A stretch of DNA of 32,759 nt from Treponema sp. UBA3813 (lineage in GTDB: Bacteria > Spirochaetota > Spirochaetia > Treponematales > Treponemataceae). The position numbers and the translations under genes were made by a program. The stretch spans positions 1 to 32,759 of the forward strand of contig DFEB01000049.1 of the NCBI GenBank assembly GCA_002368605.1, given 5' to 3'. Below the pieces are notes generated by a model, which was not told the DNA's origin, did not search any database, and saw only the letters and a list, made by a program, of their open reading frames with translations. Of this stretch, positions 6,814 to 14,796 are shown piece after piece. Position 1 is the stretch's first letter, and each line of letters starts with the position of its first letter.

Positions 6814-8615
6814 AAAAGATTGTTTTTGCGGCAGTGTTTTTACTGAGTGCCTTTTATGCATTCTCGGACGACGGCGGGAGTTTTTATCCAGAGGACTGGA
6901 CTTACGGAAACATCTACGTAAAAGAACCGAACGAAAAGATTGCGCTTGAAAAAGAGCTGATGATTGTGGAACAGTCTTCAAAATGGGCTTGGGAGGACGA
7001 AGCGGCAAAAACACTCAAAAAACTCCACGGAAACGAAGTCGAGGCGATTTTCGGCTTCAAGAACACAACGGCTCAAACTGTGGTTGTTCCTTGTGCTTTT
7101 CCCGTCGTCGTTTCAACGCAGGTTGCTGTTAAAAAGGACGGCTTTTTGTCTAATTGTATTGAAGTGGGAAACGGCTTTAATTCCAAGCTGGACATTCTCC
7201 AGGTCGCACTCGGCAGAAAACTCAAACTTGACGAAGAGCGTGGTTGGGACAAAAATATCTGGGGAACGACCGACGCAACAAAAGAGGAATTGCTTTCTTT
7301 GGACAAAAAACTAAGGACAATCCCAATCAATGACTATCTTTCCGAGCTGAAAAACTACAAGGCAAGCGAAACGCTCAGTCCCTGCCAGATTGTACAGGAC
7401 GGCAAGAAAGTCGCCGTGCAGACAGTGGGAATCGAAACATCAATCGAAAAGCACGACGAATACACAGAAGCCCTGGAAGAAAGTTCGTATAGGCACGATC
7501 AGGCTGAAGTTTACACGATAAAAGTCGTCCTGCACTTTTTCCACGAGCTGAACTTCAAGCCAGCCGCCTCTTCAACATTGAGCGTAAAATATGCGATAGA
7601 CGCAGCTAAAGGCGGACGGAGCAACCGACACAGCTTTGTTTACGATATTTCCACGGGCGGAACCTGGAAAGGCGATATAAAATCCTTCGTTGTCCTTACA
7701 GACAGCTCAATGGACATCAAAAACTCAAAGACAAAGTTCGAGATTACAGACCTCGGCGAGATGTGCAACTGGAAAAGAACATATTTATATTGTGCCGAAA
7801 ACTACAAGCCACAGAAAGACGAATATTTTGTATTTGATTTAAACTCTTATGGTTATGATGATGATGTGTGGCTCTCAAACAGAAAAAGTATGCAGGATTT
7901 TGTTTCGGGCGTTCGCGCTTCCTCAGAGCTTTCCGGCTCGTATAAAATTGCGGGCAAAAAAGGCAATGAATGGGCGACACAGAATTCCGGAGAGTGCAAC
8001 GAAGACAGTAACCTTGAAAACTCAACTTACGAAGCAAAGACTTCTTTTGACGGCAATCTTCTGAACGGCTGGGTTGAGGGAGTCAAAGGCGACGGAATTG
8101 GCGAATGGATTGAGTTCACGCTTTCAAAAAACGTTCTCGGACCTTTTGCGACGAACGGGCTTCGGCGTTTTGGCGGCAGCCTTAAGCGAGAGACAGAAAA
8201 TGGCTTAGACTGGTACTATTACGATGAAAAATCAGACGAGCCTTACAATGTTTACAAAAACGCAGGCGGAATCAAAAGCACATGGGAGTCCAACAACCGC
8301 GTGAAGTCCATGCTTCTTTCGTCTGAGGGCAAAAACATCGCAGAACTACAATTTGAGGACAAATGTCTTGAGGTTTTGACAACTCCTGCTGACTGGATTT
8401 GGCAGAGCGCGGTGAAAAATCCGCAGCTTTTGAAAGCAGGCACATACCGAATGACAATCAACAGCGTCTACAAAGGCAAAAAGTGGGACGACACAGTTCT
8501 GGGCGAAGTGTGGTTCGTTCCGATTGGGGACAAGGCGGGAAAAGCCATCTTGAACGACGACTTTTTCAAGAAGCCGATTCTTCAAAAAACAAGTCAGTTT
8601 TTGTTTTCAAAATAG
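6810..8615 (+). CDS. Exported protein with probable NADase-type glycan-binding domain
   Basis: A 601-residue protein with a signal peptide (MKKIVFAAVFLLSAFYAFS, cleavage before DDGG). The N-terminal ~330 residues form a mostly beta region resembling secreted DUF4424-like proteins, with no enzymatic motif that I recognise. Residues ~370-465 (from ASSELSGSYKIAGKKG to VEGVKGDGIGEWIEFTLS) carry the pattern S-S.., an Asn-rich set-up, DG..., WVEG..GDGIGEWI. I recognise this as the discoidin-like NADase-type glycan-binding domain. A C-terminal beta segment (residues ~530-585) follows. Co-translation with its neighbours and the ABC/GldG-like genes points to an envelope role, perhaps binding a surface polysaccharide; that is inferred. 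The enzymatic NADase part seen in some relatives is absent. Confidence 0.8.
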   Translation: MKKIVFAAVFLLSAFYAFSDDGGSFYPEDWTYGNIYVKEPNEKIALEKELMIVEQSSKWAWEDEAAKTLKKLHGNEVEAIFGFKNTTAQTVVVPCAFPVVVSTQVAVKKDGFLSNCIEVGNGFNSKLDILQVALGRKLKLDEERGWDKNIWGTTDATKEELLSLDKKLRTIPINDYLSELKNYKASETLSPCQIVQDGKKVAVQTVGIETSIEKHDEYTEALEESSYRHDQAEVYTIKVVLHFFHELNFKPAASSTLSVKYAIDAAKGGRSNRHSFVYDISTGGTWKGDIKSFVVLTDSSMDIKNSKTKFEITDLGEMCNWKRTYLYCAENYKPQKDEYFVFDLNSYGYDDDVWLSNRKSMQDFVSGVRASSELSGSYKIAGKKGNEWATQNSGECNEDSNLENSTYEAKTSFDGNLLNGWVEGVKGDGIGEWIEFTLSKNVLGPFATNGLRRFGGSLKRETENGLDWYYYDEKSDEPYNVYKNAGGIKSTWESNNRVKSMLLSSEGKNIAELQFEDKCLEVLTTPADWIWQSAVKNPQLLKAGTYRMTINSVYKGKKWDDTVLGEVWFVPIGDKAGKAILNDDFFKKPILQKTSQFLFSK

Positions 8616-8638
8616 AATTACAGGAAGGTGAGTAAAAA

Positions 8639-9601
8639 ATGACCAGACAAAACAAATTTCTTTTAAAAATTCTTCTCGCATCTATTTTGATTTTCGCCTT
8701 TTCCCTGATTTTCTCAAAAAAAGAGAGGAACGCGGCGAAATCTGTTGAATCTGCAATACTGAACCCAAGCCACAAAAGCGAAGTAAGCCTGATTGAGATA
8801 GGGACGGGCGAAAGCGGCACTATCACGCTAAAAAAACAGGGGGATTTCTGGCTCCTCTCAAAAGAAAGCGAAAAGGGACAGACAATATGCACCATAGCGG
8901 ACTCAAAAATCATCAACTCACTGATTGAAAATGCCGCAAAAATTCGGAAGCTCTACGCTATCTCAGAGAAATTTTCTGATTATGAAAGGCTGGGGCTCAC
9001 GGAAAACTTAAGCACAAGCATAAGTTTTCTTAAAAACAATAGCAGCTTGTATACAAAAGTACACTTTGGCTATTCAGATTCCCTCACAAACAGGATTTTT
9101 CTTCGCTCAGAAAGCTCAAAAGCCGCCTACGAGTGCGAAAATGACTTTCAGCAATACCTGACGACTCAAACAAACTACTGGTCAGAAGGAGAAATTTTTC
9201 CTGAAATCGAAAATCCTGTAAAAATCACGCTTAAAATAAATGAAGGTTCGGAAGTTTCTCCTGAAAAAACACTGAGCCTCGAAGAAAAATCCCCGAATTT
9301 CACCCAAAAGACAGGCACGCTTCTTTCATTACGACATGGAAATATTTCCGAGCCAAAAGACAATTCTCATGAAGAAGCGGGCAAATCTGGAAAAAGCAGG
9401 GCAATTCTCACAATTCAAGACGGAAACGGCAGAATCGCCAGGCTGACTTTCTACGCATTGCAAGACGGCTCCTATTTTTACACAAAAAACGTCACGCCAA
9501 GCGAAATCGACAGTCAGGAAACAAGATTCGCCCTTTATTCAGAAAACGCGACGTACGAGATTTCAGAATGGACTTATAAGCGGATAATCTCGCTTTTTTA
9601 A
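8639..9601 (+). CDS. DUF4340 domain protein
   Basis: A 320-residue protein with one N-terminal membrane anchor (residues ~9-26) and a long extracytoplasmic part. The repeated short segments (GTITLKKQGDFWLLS, then a helix-rich section ending YERLGLTEN, then FGYSDSLTNRIFLR) are typical of DUF4340 proteins, which regularly accompany GldG-type ABC systems. That association supports the whole 1444-9601 block being one functional unit. A ribosome binding site AAGGTGAG precedes the ATG. The last four bases overlap the convergent CPBP protease gene, and no intrinsic terminator separates them. The molecular role of DUF4340 is unknown. Confidence 0.85.
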   Translation: MTRQNKFLLKILLASILIFAFSLIFSKKERNAAKSVESAILNPSHKSEVSLIEIGTGESGTITLKKQGDFWLLSKESEKGQTICTIADSKIINSLIENAAKIRKLYAISEKFSDYERLGLTENLSTSISFLKNNSSLYTKVHFGYSDSLTNRIFLRSESSKAAYECENDFQQYLTTQTNYWSEGEIFPEIENPVKITLKINEGSEVSPEKTLSLEEKSPNFTQKTGTLLSLRHGNISEPKDNSHEEAGKSGKSRAILTIQDGNGRIARLTFYALQDGSYFYTKNVTPSEIDSQETRFALYSENATYEISEWTYKRIISLF

Positions 9602-10296
9602 GCAATCGCCGCCAGCACTGCAAAAGACAAAAAATTATACAGCCCATGAACCGCGAACGAAATCCAAATCATCTTTGTTTTTACCATACAGACTCGGAGG
9701 ATGATTCCGCAAACAAGGGCATTCAAAAATCCAAAAAAGCCCAGGTATAAATGGGGAAGTGCAAAAAGAATAAGGGAAGCTGTCTCAGCAATAAGCGAAA
9801 GCCTTAGGTTTATTTTTTCATTCTGAGGATTTTTCCGCACCTTGAATAAAAGCTCCTTCAAGGCTCTAGGAAGATAAAAACGATAAATCACTTCCTCAAA
9901 GAAAGCCGCAAAAATCACGCCGAAGACAAAATCAACTTTTCCGAGAAATCCTGCTGGAAAGACGACAGAATGAAGCCCCGCCTTGCTTCCCGCAAAAAAA
10001 GCAATCAGCTCAAAAATCACCGAAGAAAGGCAAAGGGCGCCAAAAGTGACAAGGGCATTGCTGGAATAAAGAAAAAAAGGCTGCCTCTCAGACAAAATTT
10101 CCTCTTCAAAAATCTTCCCCTTAAGCGCAGAAATATATATCAAAAATGCTATAGCTCCCAAAAGAAAAGTGGAAAAAGGGTAGAAAGCCACAAATTTATC
10201 ATTCCGCTCCACAAAAAACTGAAAAACAATCGGCGGAATCACCAGAAAGAGAAGAACATAAAGAAAAACAAGCCAAGCAAAAAAACTTTTTTTCAT
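9598..10296 (-). CDS. CPBP family intramembrane metalloprotease
   Basis: A multi-pass membrane protein of the CAAX protease/bacteriocin-processing (CPBP, Abi) family. Motif 1 is FFEEVIYRFYLPRAL (EExxxR, residues ~114-128), motif 2 is LPHLYLGFFG, and the third motif is the HGLYNFLSF segment near the C-terminus. All proposed metal-binding Glu/His residues are present. At least six hydrophobic stretches are visible. It is convergent with and overlaps the DUF4340 gene by 4 nt. No clear Shine-Dalgarno precedes the ATG at 10296, but MKKSFFAWLVF is a normal start and no better one is visible. Its substrate is unknown; processing of a neighbouring small exported peptide is a speculative option. Confidence 0.88.
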   Translation of the reverse strand: MKKSFFAWLVFLYVLLFLVIPPIVFQFFVERNDKFVAFYPFSTFLLGAIAFLIYISALKGKIFEEEILSERQPFFLYSSNALVTFGALCLSSVIFELIAFFAGSKAGLHSVVFPAGFLGKVDFVFGVIFAAFFEEVIYRFYLPRALKELLFKVRKNPQNEKINLRLSLIAETASLILFALPHLYLGFFGFLNALVCGIILRVCMVKTKMIWISFAVHGLYNFLSFAVLAAIA

Positions 10297-10358
10297 CAGA
10301 AAATAGCCAAAAGCAGACTCTCTGCAAAGAAAGAGTAATCAAAATATGTCCGAAATGC

Positions 10359-10473
10359 AAAAAAAATGGGCGGAGTCGGGGTTCTGACAAAAAATCGCTT
10401 TGAAGAGCGAAGCGTCCCGAAGGGCTTCAACCGCGATTTGTTTGGCAGGTTCCCGACGGGAGCCCATTTTTTT
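10359..10473. repeat. Large imperfect inverted repeat, terminator-like, between leuD and the CPBP gene
   Basis: The ends are A8TGGGC (10359-10371) and GCCCAT7 (10462-10473). The arms continue inward with mismatches: GTCGGGGTTC and AAAAAATCGC on the left pair with GCGATTTGTTTGG and GTTCCCGAC on the right. The centre has TTGAAG/CTTCAA and a small CCC-GAA-GGG hairpin. Either RNA strand would end in a long stem followed by a U run, so it could terminate leuD (on -) and also read-through on +. It could equally be a dispersed repeat or a small structured RNA. Confidence 0.7.
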
Positions 10474-10474
10474 G

Positions 10475-10497
10475 TAAGCTGATTGCAGCTTATTTTT
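10475..10497 (+). terminator. Small hairpin with T run next to leuD stop
   Basis: A perfect 7-bp stem TAAGCTG/CAGCTTA with loop ATTG (10475-10492) is followed by TTTTT on the + strand. No + strand gene lies directly upstream, so its termination role is uncertain; with the adjacent inverted repeat it makes this gap highly structured. Confidence 0.4.
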
Positions 10498-10499
10498 GA

Positions 10500-11033
10500 T
10501 TAATATTTCGAATCCGCGAAACCAATCCAGCCTTCGTTCTCGACGAGAGCCTTTTCAAATCCCTCAAGCTTGAATGGATAGCTCTTTGAAAGGCTGCCAG
10601 CAATGAGCTTTACCTTCCAGGTTCCGTCTTCTTTCTGTTCGATTTTGCACTCGCAGTCCTTGTTGCCGAAAGTGCGGAACATGTCATCAATGTCTTTTTT
10701 TGGCATGTTGAGAGCCAAAAGACCGCAGTTGTACATGTTCTGATAGAAAATTCGTGCAAAGTTCGGGGCGATGACGGTGTAGATTCCGTTCACTTCCAAA
10801 GCCCAGGGAGCATGCTCACGGCTTGAACCGCAACCAAAATTCTCGCGGGTGATAATTACCTTTTTGTTAGGAACATCGCGTTTTGCATCGAATCCTTCAA
10901 GTTTAAGATCTTCAAGAAGGTAAGGCTTGAGTGCCTGTTTTGAGACTTCCGTAAGATATTTTGCAGGGATGATTTCGTCAGTATTGATATCTGAGCGATC
11001 CAAGAAGAGTACATCTCCACCAAAAGCTTTCAT
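10500..11033 (-). CDS. leuD: 3-isopropylmalate dehydratase-type hydro-lyase, small subunit
   Basis: Small (swivel) subunit of the aconitase-superfamily hydro-lyase that, with LeuC, isomerises 2- to 3-isopropylmalate. The family signature DINTDEIIPAKYL is near residues 15-27, followed by RENFGCGSSREHAPWAL (GSSREHA loop, ~63-79), PNFARIFYQNMYNCGLL and the C-terminal GF. The full length of 177 residues suits the clostridial/archaeal LeuD type. The substrate loop after YL (TEVSKQALKPYLLED) departs from the YLRT-type loop of typical enzymes, so a related substrate such as a methylmalate or homoaconitate is possible. It lies 39 bp downstream of leuC with an AAGGAGA ribosome binding site, as the last gene of the operon. 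Confidence 0.85.
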   Translation of the reverse strand: MKAFGGDVLFLDRSDINTDEIIPAKYLTEVSKQALKPYLLEDLKLEGFDAKRDVPNKKVIITRENFGCGSSREHAPWALEVNGIYTVIAPNFARIFYQNMYNCGLLALNMPKKDIDDMFRTFGNKDCECKIEQKEDGTWKVKLIAGSLSKSYPFKLEGFEKALVENEGWIGFADSKY

Positions 11034-11072
11034 AGTTTTCTCCTTTTAAGCTTCTATAATAAAACGGCTTAA

Positions 11073-12359
11073 TTAGCCTTTGTAAAGTTCAGAATTTGCG
11101 ATAGTTCCGGTAATTGCCGTTGCCGCAGCGGAAGCAGGGCTCATCAAGTGAACCATGCCGCCCTTACCCATTCGACCGTTGAAGTTGCGGTTTGTGGTTG
11201 AGGCACAGACTTCGCCCTCAGCGAGAACGCCGTTTGACATACCCAAGCAAGCGCCGCAAGTCGGGTTAGTTACGCAGAAACCTGCATCAAGGAAAATATC
11301 GATGATTCCCTCGTCCACAGCCATCTTGTAGATTTTCGGAGTTGCAGGAGAAACGATTCCGCGGACTCCGTCTGCAAGATGGTGGCCTTTGAGAACTTTT
11401 GCCGCAATTCTAAGGTCAGAGATTCGTCCGTTTGTGCATGAGCCGATGTAAACCTGATCGACTTTTGTGCCTTTCATGTCAGAAATCTTTTTAATCTGAT
11501 CCGGCTTGTAGTTGATAGTGCAGACAGGAGCCAAGTTTGACAAATCTTCAGTAATGACTTTTACATACTCAGCGTCGTCATCGTCACGCCATTTTGCGTA
11601 ATCAGCGATAGCATCTTCCTTTGATTTGTATTCGTCTTTGATGAATTCCCAAAGGTAATCAACGGTTTTTGCGTCAGGGAAACAGATTCCGCTGGTACCG
11701 CCGGCTTCGATTGCCATGTTACAGAGAGTCATTCGCTCTTCCATATCCATGTTGTCAACGACCGGGCCTGTGAACTCGATAACGCAGTTTGTGGCTCCGT
11801 TTACGCCGATTTTACCGATAAGGTGAAGGATTACATCCTTTGCGTAAACGCCTTCTTTAAGTTTGCCGTTCAATACGAATTTGATTGATTTTGGCTCACG
11901 GAAAGAGCAAACGCCCTTAAGGATTCCAACCTCAAGGTCAGTCGTGCCGACACCAGCGGCGAAAGCACCGAAGGCTCCGTGAGTACAAGTGTGGCTGTCA
12001 CCCATGATTACAGTATAGCCCGGTCGGACAAAGCCTTTTTCGGGGAAAATGGCATGGCAGACACCGTTTGCACCGATATCGAAGAAGTCTTTGATATTGT
12101 TGCGGTGAGCCCAGTCACGCAAAATCTTTGACTGTGTTGCAGTTTTGCTGTCTTTTGAAGGAGTTACATGGTCGATGACAGCCTTAATCTTTGTGGCATC
12201 GAAAACACGGTCTTTGCCCCGCTCAACCAAATCATTGATTGCGACAGGCGTTGTGATTTCATGACAGAAAACGCGGTCAAGTTTGAGAACATAAGTTCCC
12301 GGAAAGGGAGTGTCAACAAGATGTGACTCAAAAATCTTTTGGGCGATTGTTTTTCCCAT
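11073..12359 (-). CDS. leuC: 3-isopropylmalate dehydratase-type hydro-lyase, large subunit
   Basis: Catalytic subunit carrying the [4Fe-4S] cluster. The cluster ligands are Cys308 (YIGSCTNG), Cys368 and Cys371 (NPTCGACLG). The MGDSHTCTHGAFGAFAAGVGTTDLE block (residues ~119-143) is the classic aconitase-family signature. Its 428 residues match the shorter LeuC/homoaconitase group rather than the ~466-residue enterobacterial LeuC. The segment LAPVCTINYKPDQIKKIS deviates from the usual L.P.VA.P..P form. Neither leuA nor leuB is near, and the operon partner is a D-2-hydroxyacid dehydrogenase, so the exact substrate should be treated as open. The ribosome binding site is AAAGAGG. Confidence 0.87.
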   Translation of the reverse strand: MGKTIAQKIFESHLVDTPFPGTYVLKLDRVFCHEITTPVAINDLVERGKDRVFDATKIKAVIDHVTPSKDSKTATQSKILRDWAHRNNIKDFFDIGANGVCHAIFPEKGFVRPGYTVIMGDSHTCTHGAFGAFAAGVGTTDLEVGILKGVCSFREPKSIKFVLNGKLKEGVYAKDVILHLIGKIGVNGATNCVIEFTGPVVDNMDMEERMTLCNMAIEAGGTSGICFPDAKTVDYLWEFIKDEYKSKEDAIADYAKWRDDDDAEYVKVITEDLSNLAPVCTINYKPDQIKKISDMKGTKVDQVYIGSCTNGRISDLRIAAKVLKGHHLADGVRGIVSPATPKIYKMAVDEGIIDIFLDAGFCVTNPTCGACLGMSNGVLAEGEVCASTTNRNFNGRMGKGGMVHLMSPASAAATAITGTIANSELYKG

Positions 12360-12404
12360 TTTTTATACCTCTTTATAAATGTCATGCCGAAAAAATCAGC
12401 ATCT

Positions 12405-13397
12405 TTAATTTACTACATTAACTGGCTTTCCTGCCATGAATGCTTTGATATTCCCGATTGCGATGTCAAGCAAGCGAAGCCGGGTTTCTTTTGGTGCCCA
12501 AGCCAAATGGGGCGTAATAAGGCAATTCGGGGCTTTATAGAGCGGACAATTTTTGCTCATTGGCTCTTCCAAAAGAACATCCGCCGCATAAGCCGCGATT
12601 TTTTTAGAATCAAGAGCCGCCCTTACATCTTTTTCGCTAATCATTCCGCCACGAGCCGTGTTTATGAGAATTGCGGAAGGTTTCATAAGAGAAAGAGTGT
12701 TTTCATTAACCAGCTCTGTTGTTTCAGGAGTGAGGGGCGCATGAAGGGATAGGAAATCTGATTTTTTGAACAAATCCTCAAGAGAAACAGAAGAAATTTC
12801 AGAAAGTTTTGAAGATGGAAGGGAAAGGCAATCCAAGCCCTTTTTAAAAGATTCCTCAGAATGAGCGTGTACGATAACCTTCATGCCGAAAGAAAGTGCG
12901 ATTTCTGCCACCTTCTGACCAATATGGCCGAAACCAAAAATGCCTAAGGTTTTGCCGGAAAGTTCCGTGAGGGGGGAGAGCCAGTAACAAAAATCAGGAT
13001 TTGAAATCCACTTGCCCTCGTGAACAGAAGCTGAATGAGAAGCCACAAGATTTGTGAAATGAAGGATAAAAGCAAAGACATGCTGGGCAACCGCATTGGT
13101 ACTGTAAGAAGGAATATTAGTAACCGTGATTCCGCGCTCGCGGCAAGCCTTTGTGTCAACAACATTGTAGCCTGTGGCAAGAACGCCAACATAGCGAAGA
13201 CGAGGACATTTCTCGATAATTTCGCTTGTGATTCGGACTTTGTTTAAAAGAATGATTTCGCTGTCGCCGATTCGCTCGGCAACGAGTTCTTGAGGAGAAC
13301 GATCGTATACTGTAAATTCACTTGCAAGAGCCTTTACTCCATCCCAAGAAAGATCCCCAGGATTGAGACCATGCCCGTCAAGAACTGTTATTTTCAT
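12405..13397 (-). CDS. D-2-hydroxyacid dehydrogenase (NAD-dependent)
   Basis: Oxidoreductase interconverting a D-2-hydroxyacid and a 2-oxoacid, most like glycerate/hydroxypyruvate-type enzymes. The Rossmann motif is GIFGFGHIGQKVAE (~residues 151-164). The catalytic Arg is in NTARGG, Glu in LEEPM, and His in TPHLAW; all three are present. Its 330 residues are full length. It starts 10 bp after the small HMA-like gene and ends 46 bp before leuC, so it is likely co-expressed with the hydro-lyase. This suggests a shared 2-oxoacid/2-hydroxyacid pathway, though the substrate cannot be named from sequence. Confidence 0.88.
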   Translation of the reverse strand: MKITVLDGHGLNPGDLSWDGVKALASEFTVYDRSPQELVAERIGDSEIILLNKVRITSEIIEKCPRLRYVGVLATGYNVVDTKACRERGITVTNIPSYSTNAVAQHVFAFILHFTNLVASHSASVHEGKWISNPDFCYWLSPLTELSGKTLGIFGFGHIGQKVAEIALSFGMKVIVHAHSEESFKKGLDCLSLPSSKLSEISSVSLEDLFKKSDFLSLHAPLTPETTELVNENTLSLMKPSAILINTARGGMISEKDVRAALDSKKIAAYAADVLLEEPMSKNCPLYKAPNCLITPHLAWAPKETRLRLLDIAIGNIKAFMAGKPVNVVN

Positions 13398-13407
13398 ATA
13401 AATGCCG

Positions 13408-13617
13408 TTAGCCTAAAACCGCAATTCCAGTAGATGAGATAGCGGCATTGATGGCATCCTCGATACCACCCACACCTTCGTCAAAATCTACAAGAACTTG
13501 TGATTTATCAGGATTTGCATTGCAGCTTGTGACTCCTGCTACAGCTTTAACCGCAGCATCAACTTTTGCGGCTACATCAGGGTCGAACATGCCGTCAACA
13601 TAAATTTTTTTCTGCAT
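13408..13617 (-). CDS. HMA-fold (CopZ-like) small protein lacking metal-binding cysteines
   Basis: Its 69 residues follow the ferredoxin-like HMA pattern: IYVDGM strand, helix VAAKVDAAVKAVAG, VTSCNANPDKSQVLVDFDEG, helix IEDAINAAIS, then a final strand. In CopZ proteins GM is followed by TCxxC. Here it is FDPD, so the copper-binding pair is missing and only one Cys (in TSC) remains. It probably does not bind metal in the normal way. It is the first gene of the operon with the dehydrogenase and leuCD, behind a good promoter and a GGAG site 9 nt upstream. It may be a partner or regulator of the iron-sulfur enzyme, which is speculation. Confidence 0.8.
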   Translation of the reverse strand: MQKKIYVDGMFDPDVAAKVDAAVKAVAGVTSCNANPDKSQVLVDFDEGVGGIEDAINAAISSTGIAVLG

Positions 13618-13648
13618 TTATGATTACTCCAAATTGCGTGATTTCCTA

Positions 13649-13677
13649 ATTATAAACGGTATATCGGAAAAATTCAA
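13649..13677 (-). promoter_or_regulatory. Sigma70-type promoter of the HMA-like/dehydrogenase/leuCD operon
   Basis: On the - strand, TTGAAT (13672-13677), a 17-nt spacer, then a perfect TATAAT (13649-13654), giving a ~25-nt 5' UTR to the ATG at 13617. Confidence 0.75.
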
Positions 13678-13690
13678 CAAAAATAGTCTT

Positions 13691-13713
13691 AAGTCGTTTT
13701 TAAAAAACCACTT
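13691..13713 (-). terminator. A/T-rich inverted repeat at the end of rlmN
   Basis: AAGTCGTTTTT and AAAAACCACTT form an inverted repeat with one mismatch and almost no loop, touching the rlmN stop codon. It is a weak terminator candidate on the - strand, since the stem is nearly all A/T beyond a few pairs. Confidence 0.3.
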
Positions 13714-14765
13714 TATTCGGCGAGTTTTTTCCCGTTCCCCTGAGTCTCTGCAAGAGTTTTCCCCAGCTGACCGCAGGCTCCACCGATTTCCCGTCCTCGC
13801 CGAGTCCTGAGCGTCACATTGATTCCAGCCTTTTCAAGATGATAGACGAAATTCTTACATTCCTTTGCGCTGGGCTCGCTGAATTCCAAGCCCTCAACCG
13901 GATTCCATGGAATAAGATTCACATGAACATCAAGACCGCGGGCAAAATTTATCATGTTAGTCGCGCTTTCAATGCTGGTGTTAGTGTCATGGAGCAAAGC
14001 CGCTTCCAGTGTGACCCGCTTACCTGTTTTTTGGGCAAAATAGTCTATTGCCTTTCGCAATTCGGGCAGGGGATTAGTACGGCAGATTGGCATGAGTTTC
14101 TCGCGGAGCTCGTTATCAGCCGTGGTAAGGGAAACAGCCAGTCGAATCTGAGGACCGTTATCCGCCAGATCGTAAATTCCTTTGATTACGCCTGAAGTTG
14201 AGAGGGTGATTCTTCGTCCGGAAAGGGCACGGCCCTCTTTATTCGTGAGGATTGCGATTGCTTTCCGCACATTAGGAAGATTCATCATCGGCTCACCCAT
14301 GCCCATAAAAACAATATTATCAAGATTTCCGGCATGTTTTTCCAGAGCCAAAAATTGCTCCACGATTTCGCCTGCTGTAAGATTTCTCGCAAGTCCTAAA
14401 TGCCCTGTCTGGCAGAAAGCACAGTTCATGGCGCAGCCTACCTGACAAGAGACGCAGGCAGTCTTCCGCTCCTCACGGTCAGTTAGAAGAACTGTCTCAA
14501 CGGCAAGACCGTCAGAAAGAGTAACCTGCAATTTGATTGTGCCGTCCGGATCTTTGAGAACCTTAGAAACGGAAGTAGAGCGGAGAGTTGCCTTCTGTGA
14601 AAGCTGGTCGCGAAGTTCTTTGGAAAGGTTGGTCATCTCGTCAAAAGATTCTGCTCCCTTTCCAATCCACTGAAAAATCTGCTTGCCCCTAAAAGACTGT
14701 TTTAGGGAAAGAGCCTGACATATTTCCTCTGGCAGAAGCCCTGCTAAAGCTGTTTTATCGTCCAT
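13713..14765 (-). CDS. rlmN: 23S rRNA A2503 / tRNA A37 C2-methyltransferase RlmN
   Basis: A radical SAM enzyme that adds a methyl group to C2 of A2503 of 23S rRNA and of A37 in some tRNAs. The [4Fe-4S]-binding CxxxCxxC motif is CAMNCAFC (Cys111, 115, 118), preceded by the family's ACVSCQVG. The methyl-carrier cysteine is in GGACGQL near the C-terminus. The GMGEPMMN motif (SAM site) and the LIPWNPV segment are present. Its 350 residues are normal length. No Shine-Dalgarno is visible before the ATG. TATCAT lies 9 nt upstream as a possible weak -10, so the transcript may have a very short leader, or the gene may be read through from the TPR gene 31 bp upstream. Confidence 0.95.
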   Translation of the reverse strand: MDDKTALAGLLPEEICQALSLKQSFRGKQIFQWIGKGAESFDEMTNLSKELRDQLSQKATLRSTSVSKVLKDPDGTIKLQVTLSDGLAVETVLLTDREERKTACVSCQVGCAMNCAFCQTGHLGLARNLTAGEIVEQFLALEKHAGNLDNIVFMGMGEPMMNLPNVRKAIAILTNKEGRALSGRRITLSTSGVIKGIYDLADNGPQIRLAVSLTTADNELREKLMPICRTNPLPELRKAIDYFAQKTGKRVTLEAALLHDTNTSIESATNMINFARGLDVHVNLIPWNPVEGLEFSEPSAKECKNFVYHLEKAGINVTLRTRRGREIGGACGQLGKTLAETQGNGKKLAE

Positions 14766-14796
14766 AATTTATATATGATACAATAAAACAAAAAAA

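Noticed and set aside
9970-10338. 122-codon + strand ORF opposite the CPBP protease gene
   Set aside because: Very Lys/Arg/Asn-rich shadow of a hydrophobic gene on the other strand; the CPBP motifs are on -.
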